From Panopea generosa (taxonomy: Eukaryota; Mollusca; Bivalvia; Adapedonta; Hiatellidae): DNA of 64,000 bases. The DNA is taken from contig CM055901.1 in assembly GCA_029582155.1 (NCBI GenBank), positions 57,100,740-57,164,739 of the forward strand. Reading direction: 5' to 3'. This document shows positions 43,312 through 52,100 of the stretch, piece after piece. The notes under the pieces were generated by a model. The model was not told the origin of the DNA. It made no database searches and saw nothing but the letters and a program-made list of their open reading frames with translations. Position 1 is the first letter of the stretch, and each line of letters starts with the position of its first letter. The position numbers were made by a program, and so were the translations under genes.

Positions 43312-43630
43312 ATGACATGGGCTGTCAATCAAACAAGTTGACTATCTAAACAGAGATCAATAATGTTTCCAGGTATACCAATTTCCTTAGACAAGCTATT
43401 GATCTCTAAAAAAACACTTCATTGTATTACATTGTATTTACTTAGACAAACAATGCCATGTGGCCAGTGGGCAGAGCAATAGCAGATCTCACATTAGGTC
43501 AGTTATTGTAATCTATGCGAGTCTCTGACATCCCCTGATTCAGATCTGTCATGCACCAATGAAAAAGCAGGTAATTCCATGCCTGTCTCACAATTCAAAA
43601 AGCATGAAAGCATTTAGAATTATAACAACA
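43312..43630 (+). repeat. Dispersed repeat P-Q, copy at 43 kb (order P then Q)
   Basis: Block P (43319-43475: GGGCTGTCAATCAAACAAGT, TTTCCTTAGACAAG, CATTGTATTACATTGTATTT ACTTAGACAAACAATGCCAT, CCAGTGGGC) is followed by block Q (43543-43625: CAGATCTGTCATGCACCAAT GAAAAAGCAGG, CCATGCCTGTCTCACAATTC). The same two blocks occur at 56.3-56.8 kb in the opposite order on the same strand. Confidence 0.75.
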
Positions 43631-43747
43631 GTGGCGGCTGACTCTGATGATGCAAGATAAACATATATGAAATATAACTGGCAGATTGTTTCTTTGTTTA
43701 CCATGCAATATTATAAAGATAGTATGGTTAGAAAAACTTGAATCTCA

Positions 43748-44048
43748 CATTTATTCAGCATTGCTATCAACAATTTTACAGTCACATTATGATGATATCT
43801 ACTTGATAGAAAACTATGAGCGTTGTGACACTAGAGTATCATGCCGCAGACACGTGGTTTGATACCCAACCCGGTCATATAATACTGAAACTGAGCTGAC
43901 CAGACCTAGAACTATCCTCTAAGTGCTTAGCACCAAGCGAGGAAGCTTTTAGTACCATTTTTCAAGTCTTTGGTATGACTCAGTGATCAAACCCGCAACC
44001 TTCCGCATGTGAGGCAGAGCTTCTATCCCTAGACCACTGCTGTGGTAA
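43748..44048 (-). mobile_element. S1-family SINE
   Basis: Minus-strand head GTGGTCTAGGGATAGAAGCT, CTGCCTCACATGCGGAAGGT, TGCGGGTTTGATCACTGAG (B box damaged), CATACCAAAGACTTGAAAAA, then GAGGATAGTTCTAGGTCTGG, TCAGCTCAGTTTCAGTATTA and CTGCGGCATGATACTC to GTCATATTGC-like and TTGTTGATAGCAATGC at the 3' end. Near full length. Confidence 0.85.
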
Positions 44049-44800
44049 GATTTCATGATATTTAATCCATACTGGTGTAACTGATTTTCCGTCATTATTT
44101 TTTTCATCCAGAACAAAAGTTTAGATTCAGAAGGTGGTTACTGATAATCATTATAATATTTCATGACTTATTCACTCTTTAACCAAAGAATACACAAGTA
44201 GTAAGATCTGTTACACCTAATCACTTACATATGTTCCAATGTCAACATTACGTGGTGGCAGTCTAATCTTTCCATTAATTTGAAATGTTTTATAATCAAT
44301 AGTGGTCTTTCATAGACTGTGTTTACTTTTGGCAAATAAATTTGCAGCAGCTTAAAAATGTATTATAACTCTACTCTAATATCACAAGGAAATATTTTTT
44401 TAAGGGGAAGAAACTCTTACAATTGTTTGTATGATGCAGGGTTATCTTTCATGTATATATTTTTATATGTCGTTGAGGTATATCTAATACTTTCTCCCTC
44501 CACAATGGCATTTCTTTATCTTGTTCAATCTCTTGACCTGCAATGTTTCCAAACCTTTCAAACTTATCTAAGTCATTTGCTCAGTTGGCTTGGTCGTTAA
44601 CATGTTTCTTCTCAGCGGCCATTTTGTACATTATATACTGATGGTAACACGCGTAATCACTACTTGTTCATTGATTTTAATAATATGTATTACCATGCAT
44701 ATATGTGGGTCTACAATTAGCCTTGCTGTGATAAACTTTGAAAAACAAACAAATCTGAACCACTCTGTCAAATATACAGTTGTAACTTAATAGTGTTATA
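44049..44800. other. No confident gene; two short frames
   Basis: Plus-strand frames at 44358-44600 (AGLSFMYIFLYVVEVYLILS) and 44590-44790 are hydrophobic and AT-driven and overlap by a few bases. No family recognised, no splice or start context to support them. Confidence 0.3.
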
Positions 44801-44807
44801 ACATATT

Positions 44808-45045
44808 CCATCAGAGGGTCCTCTGTGACTGAGTGGTCTTAGGTGCCATCTCAAGATCATTTACCTCACCACTAAGGTTGTAGGTCGAGTCTGGCTCTCG
44901 CAAAAAATGCATGTGAGAAAGTTTGCCTGTGACTTGCGGAATTTGTACTCATATTCATTCTTTGGTCTTCCTCCACTAATAATACTGGATATGCCATATT
45001 ATATAGCCTGAAATGAATTGAAATCCCATTTAAAATAGCAAAAAA
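44808..45045 (+). mobile_element. S3-family SINE, near full length
   Basis: Head TCTGTGACTGAGTGGTCTTA, GGTGCCATCTCAAGATCATT, CACTAAGGTTGTAGGTCGAG (B box region), GCATGTGAGAAAGTTTGCCT, GTGACTTGCGGAATTTG, TCATATTCATTCTTTGGTCT, TCCTCCACTAATAATACTGG, ATATGCCATATTATATAGCC, TGAAATGAATTGAAATCCC. A good reference copy for the tail that seeds the 25 and 49 kb arrays. Confidence 0.9.
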
Positions 45046-45184
45046 CAGCATCTACCATAATATTATTATCCTTACTTACAATGTATTTTCTGATGTTTTA
45101 TCGGGTAGTCAGTCATAAAATGCCTTAATACATATACCTTTAATTATGTTGCAAAGGTTATGATATCAACTTCACCTTTAATAA

Positions 45185-45490
45185 TATACTGAACAAAAAA
45201 AGAAACTTTCGCTCAGTTTTAATGTGAATATTTTGTCAACTTTTAACTAAATTTGGCTGAAATCTTCTGTTTGTTGTATAATTGTTACCAATCTACTGAA
45301 ATAGCTAAATTGGATAAAAATTATCAATTTTATTGTTTGATTTGAATTTAAAACAGAAAGGGATGGATTTCAAAATCAGGTTATCAGTAGCATGTGTGGC
45401 CACCGCGTGTGATGATGACTGCTTGGCAGTGACGTCGCATTGAGAGAGCACAAGCTTGTTTATGTCAGCCTGTGGGATATTATCAATTTT
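45185..45490 (-). mobile_element. Truncated Tc1/mariner-type transposon (transposase C-terminus and 3' end)
   Basis: The plus-strand left edge TATACTGAACAAAAAAAGAA AC is the terminal sequence I associate with a Tc1-like family common in invertebrates. On the minus strand a frame includes IDNIPQADINKLVLSQCDV and ATHATDNL, matching the usual Tc1 transposase ending (W-N-I-P-Q-x-x-I-x-x-L ... R-R-C ... G-G-H-T). The DDE catalytic region and the other end are missing, so the copy is dead. The plus-strand text GTGTGGCCACCGCGTGTGAT is the reverse complement of the GGHT-like end. Confidence 0.7.
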
Positions 45491-45905
45491 TTTTCCCGCA
45501 GAATAGTTCGCATTACTATTAATTTGAAGCGAATAAATCTGTGACTTTGTCAGGATTCCAAAATCTAATATACACAAAAATATACACAGTTACACACACA
45601 ATAATAAGGTCACAAGATCAAAGAGAAATGTTTTCTGTTTTTGATTGGTCAGGTTAATTTGACCTTAATCTCAGTATGAAAAGCCAATCTTCTGCTTCAT
45701 TCTGCTTTGTGTGGACAGATTTATTGTTACAGTCAACCAAATGTAGATTAGAAAGTTTTTCACTGTGCTTCGACACTTTTACTGATGTTATTCACAGTTT
45801 TGGAAACTTCAATGACCGACTTACATGACTACAATAAAACCATCACGACTGAGACGTCTGCTGGGGTAAGCCCAATGTTTGTCATGTCTATGAAAAGTGC
45901 TGTGT
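45491..45905. other. No gene seen
   Basis: No repeat recognised between the Tc1 fragment and the next S1 SINE. Confidence 0.4.
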
Positions 45906-45916
45906 TTATGTATTTA

Positions 45917-46236
45917 CAGTTGTTGTAGTTGTATGGTGTTTAGCGTCGCTTTCAACAATTTTTCAGTCATATCGCGACGGTGTCTACTTGAGACAGTATT
46001 CTGAGCGCTGTCACATTGGAGTATCATGCCGCAGACACATGGTATGATACCCGAACCAGTCACATTATACTGACACTGGGCCGACCAGACCTAGAACTCT
46101 CCTCTAAATGCTGAGCGTCAAGCGAGGAAGCTTCTTGTACCATTTTTAAAGTCTTTGGTATGACCCGGCCGGGGGTCGAACCCATGACCTTCCGCATGCG
46201 AGGCGGACGCTCTACCACTAGACCACACCGCGGTCT
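45917..46236 (-). mobile_element. S1-family SINE, best-preserved copy
   Basis: Minus-strand head GTGGTCTAGTGGTAGAGCGT (A box), CCGCCTCGCATGCGGAAGGT with an anticodon-like stem CCGC/GCGG around CTCGCAT, TGGGTTCGACCCCCGGCCGG (near-perfect B box), GTCATACCAAAGACTTTAAA, GAGGAGAGTTCTAGGTCTGG and TGTCTGCGGCATGATACTCC; its 3' end has TTGTTGAAAGCGACGCTAAA, CACCATACAAC. TGTATTTA at 45909-45916 and 46237-46244 is a likely 8-bp target duplication. Little divergence suggests a relatively recent insertion. Confidence 0.92.
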
Positions 46237-46280
46237 TGTATTTAGTCAGTGTCATATACAGATTATGTTTGGGAAATAAT

Positions 46281-46583
46281 GTTGTTGTTTCATGGTGTTT
46301 TAAGTATCACTTTCAACAATTTTTCAGTTATATTGTAGTGGTGTCTACTTGAGAAAGTATTTTAAGTGTTTCAAACTTGAGTATCATGCCGCAGACACAT
46401 GGTATCATACCCCACCCAGTCACATTAAACTGACATCAGGCCAACCCATACCTTCAATTAACCTCTAAATGCTGAGTGCCAAGGAATGTTCTAGTACCAT
46501 TTTTCAAGTGACCAGGACAAAAATTGAACCTATGACATTCTGCATGCACAGCAGATGCTCTACAACTCGACCATTACTGCAGT
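46281..46583 (-). mobile_element. S1-family SINE, older copy
   Basis: Same order as the neighbour 45 bp to the left, but with a damaged head (GTCGAGTTGTAGAGCATCTG, CTGTGCATGCAGAATGTCAT, AGGTTCAATTTTTGTCCTGG) and more substitutions. TTGGGAAATA (left) and TGTGGGAAGTA (right) may be the remains of a target duplication. The two S1 copies lie in the same orientation and could recombine. Confidence 0.85.
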
Positions 46584-46845
46584 TGTGGGAAGTACAGGAG
46601 ATGATTTAACACATAAAATTATGCAAAGTTACACGCCAGATAAATGCTATACAATACACATTCACAATCTTGTATTCATGACAAATATGACTTAAACTTT
46701 GTACCAGTCTATTATCTTAAATATCTTTTTGCATAATTCAAATTGTAAAGATTTACATAATTAGGTTGACTTGATACCTGAGTAGGTTAAGTTTGCTCGT
46801 TAGTGCTGATGTATGTGTTGGTGATTTTCAATGGGTTGTCCGCTG
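46584..46845. other. No gene seen
   Basis: Linker between an S1 and an S2 SINE; nothing recognised. Confidence 0.4.
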
Positions 46846-46856
46846 TATACAAAGGA

Positions 46857-47137
46857 TTGATTGAATATTTTGCGTCATTTTTATGCCATCGAGGGCTAAC
46901 AGACAATCAGTTAACCTAACCACTGTTTCCTGGTATTAACCAGTACTCGAGCACACCCCATCTCCGCAAGTAACTGATAACTTTCCCACTTGAATCAGTG
47001 GTGAGAGACAAATGATAATGAGACACAATGTCATATATCAATCATCACGGAGACTGTTGCCGGGCGGGAGATTCGAACTCACGACCCCTGGATTGATAGT
47101 CAGACGCGTAACCGACTGAGCTAATCGGGCATGGCTT
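46857..47137 (-). mobile_element. S2-family SINE with 11-bp target duplication
   Basis: Minus-strand head GCCCGATTAGCTCAGTCGGT (A box), TACGCGTCTGACTATCAATC, CAGGGGTCGTGAGTTCGAAT (B box), then body CCGTGATGATTGATATATGA, TCATTATCATTTGTCTCTCA, CAGTTACTTGCGGAGATGGG, GAGTACTGGTTAATACCAGG and tail AGGGCTAACAG...AATATTCAATCAATC. TATACAAAGGA at 46846-46856 and 47138-47148 is an exact 11-bp duplication, which fixes both ends. The 5' sequence AAGCCAT precedes the tRNA-like head. Confidence 0.92.
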
Positions 47138-47164
47138 TATACAAAGGAAAATCACAGATGTGTA

Positions 47165-47405
47165 TTTACTGGCAACAAAGGAGGAGTCTTCAATGGTCAA
47201 GGCATTGTTTCGATATCACTGCCTATCACCACTATGGTTGTTACTTGGTTCGAGTCCTGCTCGCTCCAAAAACTTTATGTGAGAAAGTTTGCCTGTTACT
47301 TGTAGAAGGAAAGTGGTTCTACTAAGACTTATTTTGAGGTTGTCCTCTGCAAATTAAACTGGATGTGCCTTACTTAACCTGAAATGTTTTAATTGTCAAG
47401 CCAAA
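47165..47405 (+). mobile_element. S3-family SINE
   Basis: Head GGAGTCTTCAATGGTCAAGG, CATTGTTTCGATATCACTGC, TATGGTTGTTACTTGGTTCG AGTCC (B box), GCTCCAAAAACTTTATGTGA, GAAAGTTTGCCTGTTACTTG, TGGTTCTACTAAGACTTATT, TTGAGGTTGTCCTCTGC, AACTGGATGTGCC, TAACCTGAAATG. Starts within 20 bp of the S2 copy's duplication. A 64-codon frame over it is incidental. Confidence 0.85.
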
Positions 47406-47511
47406 CTGCCATATAAAAGTCGAAAGATGGCTCTGGGGCATTTTTTTTATAGACACATGTAAATATATACATGATTTTTTTAAACATATAATTTTACCTT
47501 GACTGTGAAAT

Positions 47512-47772
47512 ACTGAAACGGTGGTCTAGGGGTAGAGTGTCGACCTTGCATGCGGAAGGTCGCGGAGTTGATCCCTGCCGAGTCATACCGAAGACTTGAA
47601 AAATAGTACTTGAAGCTTCCTCTCACATTTAAAGGAAAGTTCTAGGTCTAGTCGACCTGGTGTCAGTATAATGTGACTCGGTGAGGTATCATACCATGTG
47701 TCTTTGGCATGATACTCCAGTGTGTCAATGCTTAGAATACTTCCTCAAGTAGACACTGTCCTGATAGTTGTG
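47512..47772 (+). mobile_element. S1-family SINE, 3'-truncated
   Basis: Head CGGTGGTCTAGGGGTAGAGT, GTCGACCTTGCATGCGGAAG, GTCGCGGAGTTGATCCCTGC (B box), CATACCGAAGACTTG, GTCTAGTCGACCTGGTGTCA, GTGACTCGGTGAGGTATCAT, CAAGTAGACACTGTCCTGAT. Stops there and runs straight into a piece of S3 tail, so the two were joined by deletion or by insertion. Confidence 0.85.
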
Positions 47773-47885
47773 TTCCAATTACTCTGGAAGGAAGATGCTT
47801 CTACTCGGGTTTCTTCTACTAATAAATCGGATGCCATAATTATTTAGCCTGTAATATATTTAAACGTATAACTATAATAAATAAA
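47773..47885 (+). mobile_element. S3 tail fragment fused to S1
   Basis: CCAATTACTCTGGAAGGAAG, TGCTTCTACTCGGGTTTCTT, CTACTAATAAATCGGATGCC, ATAATTATTTAGCCTGTAAT: the last 110 bp of S3 without head. GGATGCCATAATTATTTAGCC closely matches the right edge of the 79-bp array (near 54.86 kb). Confidence 0.75.
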
Positions 47886-47887
47886 AT

Positions 47888-48195
47888 ATAGCCGAGCCTG
47901 ATAAGCTCAGTCGTTGGCGCATTTGACTATCAAATTAGGGGTCGTGAGTTCGAATCCTTGCCTGGCCACAATCTCCGTGATGGTTGATATACAACATTGC
48001 GTCTCATTATCATTCGTCTCTCACTACTGATTCAAGTTGGACAGTTATCAGTTACTTGCAGAGATGGGGTGAGCTCGAGTTCCGGTTAACCTTCCAGGAT
48101 CCCAGGAAACAGTGGTTCTAAGGTTAACTGATTGTCTGTTAGCCCCCAATGGCATAAAATGATGCTAAATATTCAATTAATCAATCATAAATAGA
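47888..48195 (+). mobile_element. S2-family SINE, full length
   Basis: Head GCCTGATAAGCTCAGTCGTT GGCG (A box), TTTGACTATCAAATTAGGGG, TCGTGAGTTCGAATCCTTGC (B box), CTGGCCACAATCTCCGTGAT, then CGTCTCATTATCATTCGTCT, CAGTTATCAGTTACTTGCAG, AGATGGGGTGAGCTCGAGTT and tail GATTGTCTGTTAGCCCCCAA, ATTCAATTAATCAATC. Inverted with respect to the S2 copy at 46.86 kb, with about 750 bp between. Confidence 0.9.
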
Positions 48196-48730
48196 ATAAT
48201 AATTGTATATTTTTGTTGAAATATTGTGTGAATTTGGATTTTTACCAAAGGGTCAAACCTAATGATTCTTGGATGATCATCTCGCTTTTATCCTGCCCAT
48301 GCAGAAACATAATGAAATGATTCGAAGAGTACAAATAAAAAATCAATCCACTTAAGACCTTGAGACATGAATGTTAATAAATGGTTTATTCATTTTTATT
48401 GTATTTATTTACATAGATTTATGCCAACTTAAAGGTATGGGGTTTCAAATTTCAAATTTGATTTTGAATTGATTATGAATGAATTCTTTTTCATGAAAAA
48501 GTAACCTGTATATGTCTTTGCAGAGATAGTAAAGTTTTGGTTGTTTCCCTTTGTTAAAATTATAATTATAGTTGTCAACAGATATAAAAACAATAAACAA
48601 AACTAACATGAGCAGTTGGCTAATTAAAAAAAAAGTTACTGGAATTTGATAACTAGTGAGAAAAGATTATGAGATTTTTATTGGGATATGATAATATTTG
48701 ATATCTAGTTAAGAGAAAATAATGGGAGAT
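48196..48730. other. No gene seen
   Basis: AT-rich linker in the SINE cluster; nothing recognised. Confidence 0.4.
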
Positions 48731-48734
48731 GATA

Positions 48735-48860
48735 TCCATGTGATATCAAGACACTTTTCCACATAAGCTTAGTACTGGTTCAAACCATGAAGACTTCAAG
48801 CATGAGTTGCCTAAGTTGTAAGAACTTGTTTCACAATTGAAGTGCTACAAAATAAAAAAA
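48735..48860 (+). mobile_element. S4 SINE, 3' half only
   Basis: ATCAAGACACTTTTCCACAT AAGCTTAGTACTGGTTC, AAGACTTCAAGCATGAGTTG, CCTAAGTTGTAAGAACTTGT TTCACAATTG, A-rich end. The head is missing. GTGCTACAAAATAAAA follows here and recurs at 48988, a short direct repeat. Confidence 0.75.
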
Positions 48861-49004
48861 TAATGGAATTTGATTATAGAGTAAGTAAAAGGCCATGGAA
48901 TTTTAATATAATTTATAAGCTTGGAGTCAGAGGTGTTAGTTAACCTTTGACTCTGTGGGAACTGTACTGAAATTTTTTTTACAAACAGTGCTACAAAATA
49001 AAAT

Positions 49005-49185
49005 GAGTTGTTCATAGCCAATATCACTTACCTCTCACAGCTGAAGTTGTTGTTTGAGCCAGACGAATACTCTAAAAACTTGGATGAGAATCATGTGCAG
49101 AAGATTGCCAGTTAATTGTGGAAGGACGATTCTTCTACTCAGCTTCACATTTATGTATCTGAGGTGTTCCACCACTACAAGCAGA
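49005..49185 (+). mobile_element. S3 SINE 5' part at the left edge of the 79-bp array
   Basis: TAGCCAATATCACTTACCTC, CAGCTGAAGTTGTTGTTTGA (B-box region), CTAAAAACTTGGATGAGAAT, GATTGCCAGTTAATTGTGGA, TTCTTCTACTCAGCTTCACA, TTTATGTATCTGAGGTGTTC CACCACTAC. It then passes directly into the S2-like head AGACCCGGTTAGCTCAGTAG, the first array unit. The S3 3' end is found beyond the array at about 54.86 kb. Confidence 0.8.
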
Positions 49186-52100
49186 CCCGGTTAGCTCAGT
49201 AGGTAGCGTGTCTGACTATCCATTTATGTTTATGTGTCTGAGGTGTTCCTCCACAAACAATGGGTCCAGTTAGCTCAGTCAGTAGCGTGTCTGACTATCC
49301 ATTCATGTTTATGTGTCTGAGGTGTTCCTCCACAAACAGTGGGTCCAGTTAGCTCAGTCAGTAGTGTGTCTGACTATCCATTTATGTTTATGTGTCTGAG
49401 GTGTTCTTCTACAAACAGTTGGTCCGGCTAGCTCAGTTGGTAGTGTGTTTGACTATCCATTCATGTTTATGTGTCTGAGGTGTTCCTCCACAAATAGTGG
49501 GTCCAGTTAGCTCAGTCAGTAGTGTGTCTGACTATCCATTTATGTTTATGTGTCTGAGGTGTTCCTCCACAAACAATGGGTCCAGTTAGCTCAGGTGGTA
49601 GTGTGTCTGACTATCCATTCATGTTTATGTGTCTGAGGTGTTCCTCCACAAATAGTGGGTCCAGTTAGCTCAGTCAGTAGTGTGTATGACTATCCATTCA
49701 TGTTTATGTGTCTGAGGTGTTCCTCCACAAATAGTGGGTCCAGTTAGTTCAGTCAGTAGTGTGTCTGACTATCCATTCATGTTTATGTGTCTGAGGTGTT
49801 CCTCCACGAGCAGTTGGTCCGGTTAGCTCAGTTGGTAGCGTGTCTGACTATCCATTCATGTTTATGTGTCTGAGGTGTTCCTCCACAAACAGTTGGTCCA
49901 GTTAGCTCAGATGGTAGTGTGTCTGACTATCCATTCATGTTTATGTGTCTGAGGTGTTCCTCCACGAGCAGTTAGTCCGGTTAGCTCAGATGGTAGTGTG
50001 TTTGACTATTCATTCATGTTTATGTGTCTGAGGTGCTCTTCCACTAGCAGTTGGTCCGGTTAGCTCAGTTGGTAGTGTGTCTGACTATTCATTCATGTTT
50101 ATGTGTCTGAGGTGCTCTTCCACTAGCAGTTGGTCCAGTTAGCTCAGTTGGTAGCGTGTCTGACTATCCATTCATGTTTATGTGTCTGAGGTGTTCCTCC
50201 ACAAACAGTTGGTCCAGTTAGCTCAGTCAGTAGTGTGTCTGACTATCCATTCATGTTTATGTGTCTGAGGTGTTCCTCCACGAGCAGTTGGTCCGGTTAG
50301 CTCAGTTGGTAGTGTGTCTGACTATTCATTCATGTTTATGTGTCTGAGGTGCTCTTCCACTAGCAGTTGGTCCAGTTAGCTCAGTTGGTAGCGTGTCTGA
50401 CTATCCATTCATGTTTATGTGTCTGAGGTGTTCCTCCACAAACAGTTGGTCCAGTTAGTTCAGTCAGTAGTGTGTCTGACTATCCATTCATGTTTATGTG
50501 TCTGAGGTGTTCCTCCACAAACAGTTGGTCCAGTTAGCTCAGTCAGTAGTGTGTCTGACTATCCATTCATGTTTATGTATCTGAGGTGTTCCTCCACAAA
50601 TAGTGGGTCCAGTTAGTTCAGTCAGTAGTGTGTCTGACTATCCATTCATGTTTATGTATCTGAGGTGTTCCTCCACAAATAGTGGGTCCAGTTAGCTCAG
50701 TCAGTAGTGTGTCTGACTATCCATTCATGTTTATGTATCTGAGGTGTTCCTCCACAAATAGTGGGTCCAGTTAGTTCAGTCAGTAGTGTGTCTGACTATC
50801 CATTCATGTTTATGTATCTGAGGTGTTCCTCCACAAACAGTGGGTCCAGTTAGCTCAGTCAGTAGTGTGTCTGACTATCCATTCATGTTTATGTATCTGA
50901 GGTGTTCCTCCACAAATAGTGGGTCCAGTTAGTTCAGTCAGTAGTGTGTCTGACTATCCATTCATGTTTATGTATCTGAGGTGTTCCTCCACAAACAGTG
51001 GGTCCAGTTAGTTCAGTCAGTAGTGTGTCTGACTATCCATTCATGTTTATGTGTCTGAGGTGTTCCTCCACAAACAGTGGGTCCAGTTAGCTCAGTCAGT
51101 AGTGTGTCTGACTTTCCATTCATGTTTATGTGTCTGAGGTGTTCCTCCACAAACAGTGGGTCCAGTTAGTTCAGTCAGTAGTGTGTCTGACTATCCATTC
51201 ATGTTTATGTGTCTGAGGTGTTCCTCCACAAACAATGGGTCCAGTTAGCTCAGTCAGTAGTGTGTCTGACTATCCATTCATGTTTATGTGTCTGAGGTGT
51301 TCCTCCACGAGCAGTTGGTCCAGTTAGCTCAGTTGGTAGTGTGTCTGACTATCCATTCATGTTTATGTATCTGAGGTGTTCCTCCACGAGCAGTTGGTCC
51401 AGTTAGTTCAGTCAGTAGTGTGTCTGACTTTCCATTCATGTTTATGTGTCTGAGGTGTTCCTCCACTAGCAGTTGGTCCAGTTAGTTCAGTCAGTAGTGT
51501 GTCTGACTATCCATTCATGTTTATGTGTCTGAGGTGTTCCTCCACGAGCAGTTGGTCCAGTTAGCTCAGTTGGTAGTGTGTCTGACTATCCATTCATGTT
51601 TATGTATCTGAGGTGTTCCTCCACGAGCAGTTGGTCCAGTTAGTTCAGTCAGTAGTGTGTCTGACTTTCCATTCATGTTTATGTGTCTGAGGTGTTCCTC
51701 CACTAGCAGTTGGTCCAGTTAGTTCAGTCAGTAGTGTGTCTGACTATCCATTCATGTTTATGTATCTGAGGTGTTCCTCCACGAGCAGTTGGTCCAGTTA
51801 GTTCAGTCAGTAGTGTGTCTGACTATCCATTCATGTTTATGTATCTGAGGTGTTCCTCCACAAATAGTGGGTCCAGTTAGTTCAGTCAGTAGTGTGTCTG
51901 ACTATCCATTCATGTTTATGTGTCTGAGGTGTTCCTCCACAAATAGTGGGTCCAGTTAGCTCAGTCAGTAGTGTGTCTGACTATCCATTCATGTTTATGT
52001 GTCTGAGGTGTTCCTCCACGAGCAGTTGGTCCAGTTAGCTCAGTTGGTAGTGTGTCTGACTATCCATTCATGTTTATGTATCTGAGGTGTTCCTCCACGA

